Shown in pieces: positions 5,606 through 9,885 of a stretch of DNA of 9,885 nt. The notes beneath the pieces are model-generated. The model made no database searches. It was not told the origin of the DNA and saw nothing but the letters and a program-made list of their open reading frames with translations. Both the position numbers and the translations under genes were made by a program. The stretch is from positions 1-9,885 of the forward strand of contig CAZTPJ010000109.1 of NCBI GenBank assembly GCA_964614515.1, given 5' to 3'. Position 1 is the stretch's first letter. The number at the start of each line of letters is the position of its first letter. This DNA is from CAZTPJ01 sp964614515 (GTDB taxonomy: Bacteria > Planctomycetota > Phycisphaerae > Phycisphaerales > UBA1924).

Positions 5606-6811
5606 TCATCGGTGGGGCTGGATTCTGGTGCCTTCGCTGATGTTGTCACCGGGATGCAGAATCACGACATCGCGCTCCGCCACACCGTCGAGTACCTGCG
5701 ATGACACGTCGGTGCGCCTGCCGAGCTTTACCGGCCGCAGCCTCGCGCGATTGTGCTCCACGACGAATACCGCCCACTCCTGCCCCACTCGAAAGATGGC
5801 GCTCGTGGGAACCTGCAATACATCCTGCTCTTCCCAGACGACGATGCGAGCCTCCACGCGATATGCGTCCCCGAGCGCAAGTCTCGTCTCGGGTGGGTCA
5901 TCAAACGTGGCGATCACGTAGACCCGTTGTTCTTCAACGCCAAGCGCTGAGACACGTGTGAACGCGCGAGGTTCGATCAGGCGCACGCGTCCGTGGAGTA
6001 CATGCGGGCCGCCCCAATGTTCAAAGTACACGCGTGCGCCCGGCAAGATGCGCACCGCGTCCGCGGACAGCACATCGACCTCAACTTCGAGATCGGCTGG
6101 ATCGCCGACCTCCACCAACGGCGTCCCCGGCGACACGACCGCCATGCTCTCTTGAAACACGCGAAGGATGCTTCCATCCACGGGCGCGACAATCACAAGA
6201 TGCTCCACATGCGACGTGCCCGATCCGTCCGGTCGCGTGTGAAGCAGCGCCGCCTCCGCCAGTTCAAGTTCGTATCGCGCGATCTCCTCCGCGAACCGCG
6301 CCGCGCTGAGATCCTCGTTCGCGCTGCGATAGGCCAGCAGGGCATCGTCGAGTTCCCGTTGCGTTGCCGCCCCTTGGTTGAGCGCCTTCTGCACCCGCGC
6401 CAGTTCTCCCTCAGAGAACTCAAACCGCGCCCGAGCCTGTTCCAGCATCGGCCTGGCCCGTTGAAGCGCCGCGTCCGCTCGCCGCACCCTCGCGTCCGAC
6501 TCCGCCAGCGCCCGGGCATCGAGCAACGCTGGATCCACCGGAGCCAGCGTGGTCAGCACCGTCGTGCCGCCTTTGACCCGATCACCGGCCCGAAGCGCGA
6601 TCCGCTGGATCCGACCCGCCAGCGGCGAGGACACAACATACCGTTCCCGAATCCGGGTTCGCCCATCCTCACTCACCGTCACCTGCAACGGCCCCCGCGT
6701 GACGTGGCCGACGTCCACCATCACTCGTCGTGGAATTAACGCAACCACCAGGCCGGTCATCACCGCCAACACCATCACGATCATCAGAACTCGGCCGGTG
6801 GGAATTTTCAT
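5606..6811 (-). CDS. HlyD/MacA-type periplasmic adaptor of an ABC exporter
   Basis: This 401-residue protein is the usual size for a membrane fusion protein. Residues 8-26 form an N-terminal membrane anchor without a lipobox. The first half of the lipoyl domain is at 57-90 (SSPLAGRIQRIALRAGDRVKGG), a long helical hairpin at about 95-190 (Ala/Arg/Glu-rich, heptad-like), the second lipoyl half at 205-236 (VIVAPVDGSILRVF, VSPGTPLVEVGD), the beta-barrel at about 239-330, and the membrane-proximal domain to the end (VPTSAIFRVGQEWAVFV, VKLGRRTD). Adaptors of this type link an inner-membrane transporter to a TolC channel through the hairpin tip. It is the third gene of the ATPase-permease-adaptor operon. 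AGGGGG, ending four bases before the ATG, supports the start. The leader between the permease stop and this ATG contains the assembly gap, so intergenic length and any control site there are uncertain. Confidence 0.93.
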   Translation of the reverse strand: MKIPTGRVLMIVMVLAVMTGLVVALIPRRVMVDVGHVTRGPLQVTVSEDGRTRIRERYVVSSPLAGRIQRIALRAGDRVKGGTTVLTTLAPVDPALLDARALAESDARVRRADAALQRARPMLEQARARFEFSEGELARVQKALNQGAATQRELDDALLAYRSANEDLSAARFAEEIARYELELAEAALLHTRPDGSGTSHVEHLVIVAPVDGSILRVFQESMAVVSPGTPLVEVGDPADLEVEVDVLSADAVRILPGARVYFEHWGGPHVLHGRVRLIEPRAFTRVSALGVEEQRVYVIATFDDPPETRLALGDAYRVEARIVVWEEQDVLQVPTSAIFRVGQEWAVFVVEHNRARLRPVKLGRRTDVSSQVLDGVAERDVVILHPGDNISEGTRIQPHR

Positions 6812-6828
6812 TCAGCCCCCTATGGTAC

Positions 6829-6838
6829 NNNNNNNNNN
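6829..6838. other. Assembly gap (10 Ns) flanked by the same 7-mer
   Basis: Ten Ns lie between the permease stop and the adaptor start. ATGGTAC occurs immediately on both sides (6822-6828 and 6839-6845). This is what two contig ends with a short unmerged overlap look like, so the true gap may be nil or even negative. A longer missing piece cannot be excluded. Confidence 0.95.
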
Positions 6839-6860
6839 ATGGTACATGACGGCATCATTG

Positions 6861-9224
6861 TCACGTCGGCGACTTGAGCACTCCGATAAGATCAAGGCGG
6901 TCGAGGCTCCTCCTGACAACCAGACCGGACGCCAGTGCTGCAATCATCGTAATCGCTGCGGCGAATCCGTACGATCTCCAACCCACGATCAGCGGCAGCC
7001 GCTGGTGTTCCGTCTGGACGGCCTCAATCGTCAGCGCCGTCAGCCAGTACCCGATGGCCATGCCCAGCGGAATCGAAATGAGCGTCAGCAGGGTCAGTTC
7101 ACCCAGGAGCACCAGGGATATCTCCCCACGCGTGAACCCGATGACGCGCAGCGTCGCCAACTCACGCCCCCGCTCCGACAGCGAAATCCTCGCGCTGTTG
7201 TAGACAACTCCAAAGGCGATGACCACCGCGAACGCGATTGTGAACGTCCGGATCGTCAACAGGTTCTCCGCGATCGTCTCCTCGAAACTCTCCATGGCGG
7301 CCTTCTTGATCGTCACTCCCGCGATGCGCGGCGTGTTTCGCAGACGCGCATACAGCGCATCCTCATGCGCTGGGTCCACGCTCACAAAGGCCCCCGAAAT
7401 CGAATCCTGCTCGCGAGTCACCCGACGCAGCGCCCGGATGTCCATGTACGCGGACAACCCCGTGTAGTCCTCGATCACGCCCGTCAGCGACGTGTGAACC
7501 ACAGCGCGGCGACCTTCGAGGATCTCCACGGTCAACTCGTCACCGACGTCGATGCGCAGGATCTTCGCCAACGCATCCGACATCAACACACCATCCGTCG
7601 GCAACTGCGCTTCTCGACCATGCCTGTCAATCAATCGAACAAGTGCGGGACGCGGCTCAAGCCCCATCAGCGCCACGCGCCGCGAGCGATGCTCCGATCG
7701 CAGTCGCACCGGCACGGCCCGAAACGCCTCGGCACGCAACACTCCTGGCATCCGCCCAATCTCATGCCCGGCCCTCCCTTCCGCCGGCTCGACAAAAGAG
7801 ACTGTGACGTCCTGACGCTTCGTCTGCTGAAACTCAAAGTCCAGCAGGTAAGTCACGAGATCCGAGTTCAAGTTCCCCAGAATCAGAATCGATACCGCCA
7901 GGGACGTCCCAAGGCATGACAGGACGCTCCGCCCCGGGCGACGCTCGATGTTGCGAATCACCATGCGCGCAGCCGAGGAAAGAAAACGTTGTAACCCGAT
8001 GCGCTCAACCAGCGTCGGACGAAAATGTCCCGGCGGCTCCGGACGCATCGCCTCCGCGGGCGGCAACGTGGCGGCCCGTCGCACCGACGCATAGGCGCCC
8101 GCCGCCCCGGCCGCCGCGCTCAGCAAGGCCGCCGGGCCAAACGCCCGATAGTCAAGAATATAATATAACTCCGGAAAGCGAAAGAACCGCGAGTACATTT
8201 CCGACAGGTTCTTTCCAAGCCAGGCGCCAAGCCCCGTCCCCAGAATGACCCCGACCAGCACGATCAGCGCCACGAATTTGCCATAGTGCAGCCCGATCTC
8301 AAGGCTCGAATATCCAAACGCCTTGAGCGCGGCGATCTGCTCGCGTTGAACCTTGATCATCCGGGAAATGACCATGTTGAAAAGGAACGCGGCAACCGCC
8401 AGGAAGATCGTCGGGACGATCAACGCCATGCCCTTAAGTTGCTCGATTTCGCTCGCGATGAACATGTGTGAGGCCTGATCATCACGCCCATATGCCCCAA
8501 GCCCGCCGTACCGCGCCGTCAGATCGTCCAAACGCGCGATCACCTCCGCTTCAGAACTCCCCGCCATGCGCTGGATCACGATGTCGTTGAACGCTCCCTC
8601 AAGATCAAATGCCGCCTCCAACTCACGCCGCCCCATCCAGAACACGCCAAAGCGCTTCGGGTCCGGAAGAATCTCGCCCTCGCGGATCTCGTAGATAAAC
8701 TCCGGCGACAGCACAATCCCCACGATCGTCAGTGATCGCAGTCGCTGGTTGATCACAGCGTTCACACTGTCGCCCGGCCAAAGATCATGGGCTTGGGCAA
8801 ACGTCTCGCTCACGAGAACCTCGCCGGGCCGATCCCCTTCCACCCATCGTCCGCGCCGCAGATACAGGTCGTTGAGCACCGGTCGTCCTCGATCCGGCAC
8901 CGAGATTAACCGCGCTGAGGCTGGCTCCGCAAGTCCCTCGACGTGCAGATTCACGTTCGCCACGATGCGGGCTTCCGCACGGGCCACGCCAGGAATCTCC
9001 GCGATCCGCTCCAACAGCGATTCCGGCGCCCTTTTGACATGGGCAAACACGTCCGCGAACCGATGATCGCGGTAATACACCGTCATCGTCGTCTGTAACG
9101 ACGTCACCGCCGACAGCGACATCGCAAACATCGCCACGCCGCACGCCAGCACCAGGGCGATGGCAGTCACCTGCCCTTTCATGTGCAGCATGTCGTGCAG
9201 GAGTTTGCGATCGATCGCCTTCAC
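6861..9224 (-). CDS. FtsX/MacB-type ABC transporter permease with two FtsX modules
   Basis: This 787-residue membrane protein is built as two similar halves. Each half has one helix, a large periplasmic domain and three helices: helices near 18-40, 266-289, 314-336 and 360-382, then 432-452, 657-676, 702-727 and 751-771. The presumed ATPase-coupling segments are recognisable in both halves: REQIAALKAFGYSSLEI (294-310) and GRELATLRVIGFTRGEI (686-702). The periplasmic parts carry MacB_PCD-like features (VLVSETFAQAHDLWPGD at 136-152; VLMSDALAKILRIDVGDEL at 546-564). These permeases do not move substrate through themselves; they transmit ATP-driven motion to the periplasm, as in MacB or LolCE. 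The start is GTG at 9224, whose GTGA overlaps the ATPase stop, implying translational coupling. With an adjoining adaptor the role is a tripartite exporter, substrate unknown. The duplicated form might act with one copy per ATPase dimer, unlike homodimeric MacB. Confidence 0.93.
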   Translation of the reverse strand: MKAIDRKLLHDMLHMKGQVTAIALVLACGVAMFAMSLSAVTSLQTTMTVYYRDHRFADVFAHVKRAPESLLERIAEIPGVARAEARIVANVNLHVEGLAEPASARLISVPDRGRPVLNDLYLRRGRWVEGDRPGEVLVSETFAQAHDLWPGDSVNAVINQRLRSLTIVGIVLSPEFIYEIREGEILPDPKRFGVFWMGRRELEAAFDLEGAFNDIVIQRMAGSSEAEVIARLDDLTARYGGLGAYGRDDQASHMFIASEIEQLKGMALIVPTIFLAVAAFLFNMVISRMIKVQREQIAALKAFGYSSLEIGLHYGKFVALIVLVGVILGTGLGAWLGKNLSEMYSRFFRFPELYYILDYRAFGPAALLSAAAGAAGAYASVRRAATLPPAEAMRPEPPGHFRPTLVERIGLQRFLSSAARMVIRNIERRPGRSVLSCLGTSLAVSILILGNLNSDLVTYLLDFEFQQTKRQDVTVSFVEPAEGRAGHEIGRMPGVLRAEAFRAVPVRLRSEHRSRRVALMGLEPRPALVRLIDRHGREAQLPTDGVLMSDALAKILRIDVGDELTVEILEGRRAVVHTSLTGVIEDYTGLSAYMDIRALRRVTREQDSISGAFVSVDPAHEDALYARLRNTPRIAGVTIKKAAMESFEETIAENLLTIRTFTIAFAVVIAFGVVYNSARISLSERGRELATLRVIGFTRGEISLVLLGELTLLTLISIPLGMAIGYWLTALTIEAVQTEHQRLPLIVGWRSYGFAAAITMIAALASGLVVRRSLDRLDLIGVLKSPT

Positions 9225-9885
9225 CAGTGCAGATCCCTTGCCGACGCCTTCGACGAGTTCTCTCGAATCCCTGAGATTCGCCCATCATGGATCGATACCA
9301 CCCGATCCGCCATCTCCGCAATCGAAACATTGTGCGTGATGACGACCGTCGTTGTTCCCAGTTCCCGATTCACGCGGTCGATCGCCTCCAACACAACGAT
9401 CCCGGTCTTGACGTCCAACGCCCCGGTCGGTTCGTCGCACAGCAGCACCTGGGGTCGCTTGGCGATCGCTCGTGCAATCGCCACGCGCTGTTGCTCGCCT
9501 CCCGACAACTGTGACGGATAGTGATCCAGCCGATCGCCCATGTCCACGAGTTTCAAGGCTTCATCCGCGCGCATCGGTTCCGTCGAAATGTCCGTCACCA
9601 ACGCGACATTCTCTCGCGCAGTCAAACTCGGAATCAGGTTATAGAACTGGAAGACAAACCCCACATGCTCGCGCCGGTATCGCGTTAACGCCGCGTCATC
9701 GTCCAAAGTCAAGTCGTGATCCAGATAATGTACCCGCCCCGCGGTCGGCACATCCAGCCCGCCAAGAATGTTGAGGAGTGTGGACTTCCCGCTCCCCGAT
9801 GGCCCAAGTAAAACGACAAACTCGCCTTCAAACAGATCAAGGTCCACGCCCCGCAACGCATGGACCTCCACCTCGCCCATGTGAT
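9221..9885 (-). CDS. ABC transporter ATPase, LolD/MacB class (5' end beyond window)
   Basis: The frame is open through the right edge. The first in-window ATG (9880) begins MGEVEVHALRGVDL, which in this family is an internal segment preceded by a strand and an aromatic A-loop residue; the codon before it is His (CAC). So roughly 15-25 N-terminal residues lie outside and that ATG is probably not the start. Counting from it, Walker A GPSGSGKS is at 26-33, the Q-loop Gln at 78 (FVFQFYNLIPSLTARENV), the signature LSGGEQQ at 125-131, Walker B VLLCDEPTGALD at 145-156 and the switch His at 183 (VITHN). All catalytic residues are present. The ENV and GALD details fit the LolD/MacB/FtsE group that powers FtsX-type permeases, and the permease gene follows with a 4-bp overlap. 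Confidence 0.95.
   Translation of the reverse strand, partial: HMGEVEVHALRGVDLDLFEGEFVVLLGPSGSGKSTLLNILGGLDVPTAGRVHYLDHDLTLDDDAALTRYRREHVGFVFQFYNLIPSLTARENVALVTDISTEPMRADEALKLVDMGDRLDHYPSQLSGGEQQRVAIARAIAKRPQVLLCDEPTGALDVKTGIVVLEAIDRVNRELGTTTVVITHNVSIAEMADRVVSIHDGRISGIRENSSKASARDLHW

Noticed and set aside
6549..7919. 456-codon plus-strand frame crossing the N gap.
   Set aside because: It is open only because Ns are not read as stops, and it is antisense to the adaptor and permease genes.
8159..8164. Perfect TATAAT on the plus strand inside the permease gene.
   Set aside because: It is produced by Tyr/Ile codons of the YYIL segment, and no -35 hexamer lies at the proper distance; an antisense promoter is not supported.

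Overview
The window is GC-rich bacterial DNA with bacterial operon layout. It most resembles a planctomycete, probably of the Phycisphaerae type. The reasons are the short dispersed hairpin repeats (CCGCTTCAGCGG cores, and the 28-bp repeat whose frames read GTGVSPV and GETPVPP), the SH3-like/Pro-Thr/coiled-coil secreted protein, and the FIST and DUF1572 genes lacking clear Shine-Dalgarno sites. This placement is inference from pattern memory; there is no rRNA or tRNA in the window to confirm it. The sequence contains one scaffold gap of ten Ns (6829-6838).

Layout. 1-1659 (minus) is a TolC-type outer-membrane efflux lipoprotein whose 3' end lies beyond the left edge. 1660-1818 is a divergent promoter region. 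1819-3210 (plus) is a secreted protein with SH3-like N-terminal segments, a TQPTP-repeat linker, a charged coiled coil and a C-terminal beta-rich domain. 3211-3628 is non-coding and holds four separate hairpins. 3629-4903 (plus) is a FIST-domain protein. 4904-5034 carries two copies of a 28-bp repeat followed by a pyrimidine-rich leader. 5035-5580 (plus) is a DinB/DUF1572-type putative metal-binding protein. After a 25-bp convergent junction, the right half is one minus-strand operon read from the right edge: ABC ATPase (9885 to 9221, 5' end outside the window), duplicated FtsX-type permease (9224 to 6861, GTG start overlapping the ATPase stop), then HlyD/MacA-type periplasmic adaptor (6811 to 5606).

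How they work together. The ATPase, permease and adaptor form a MacB/DevBCA-like mechanotransmission exporter. The TolC-like gene on the same strand, about 4 kb downstream, supplies the outer-membrane component such a system needs, but three plus-strand genes separate it from the rest, so pairing is plausible rather than shown. The SH3/coiled-coil protein is divergent from the TolC gene and could share control with it. FIST and DUF1572 proteins have no obvious mechanistic link to export.

I do not see a clearly new defence or mobile system. The parts most worth a second look are the hairpin cluster at 3236-3450, the 28-bp repeat pair, the SH3/coiled-coil protein and the gap inside the exporter operon.
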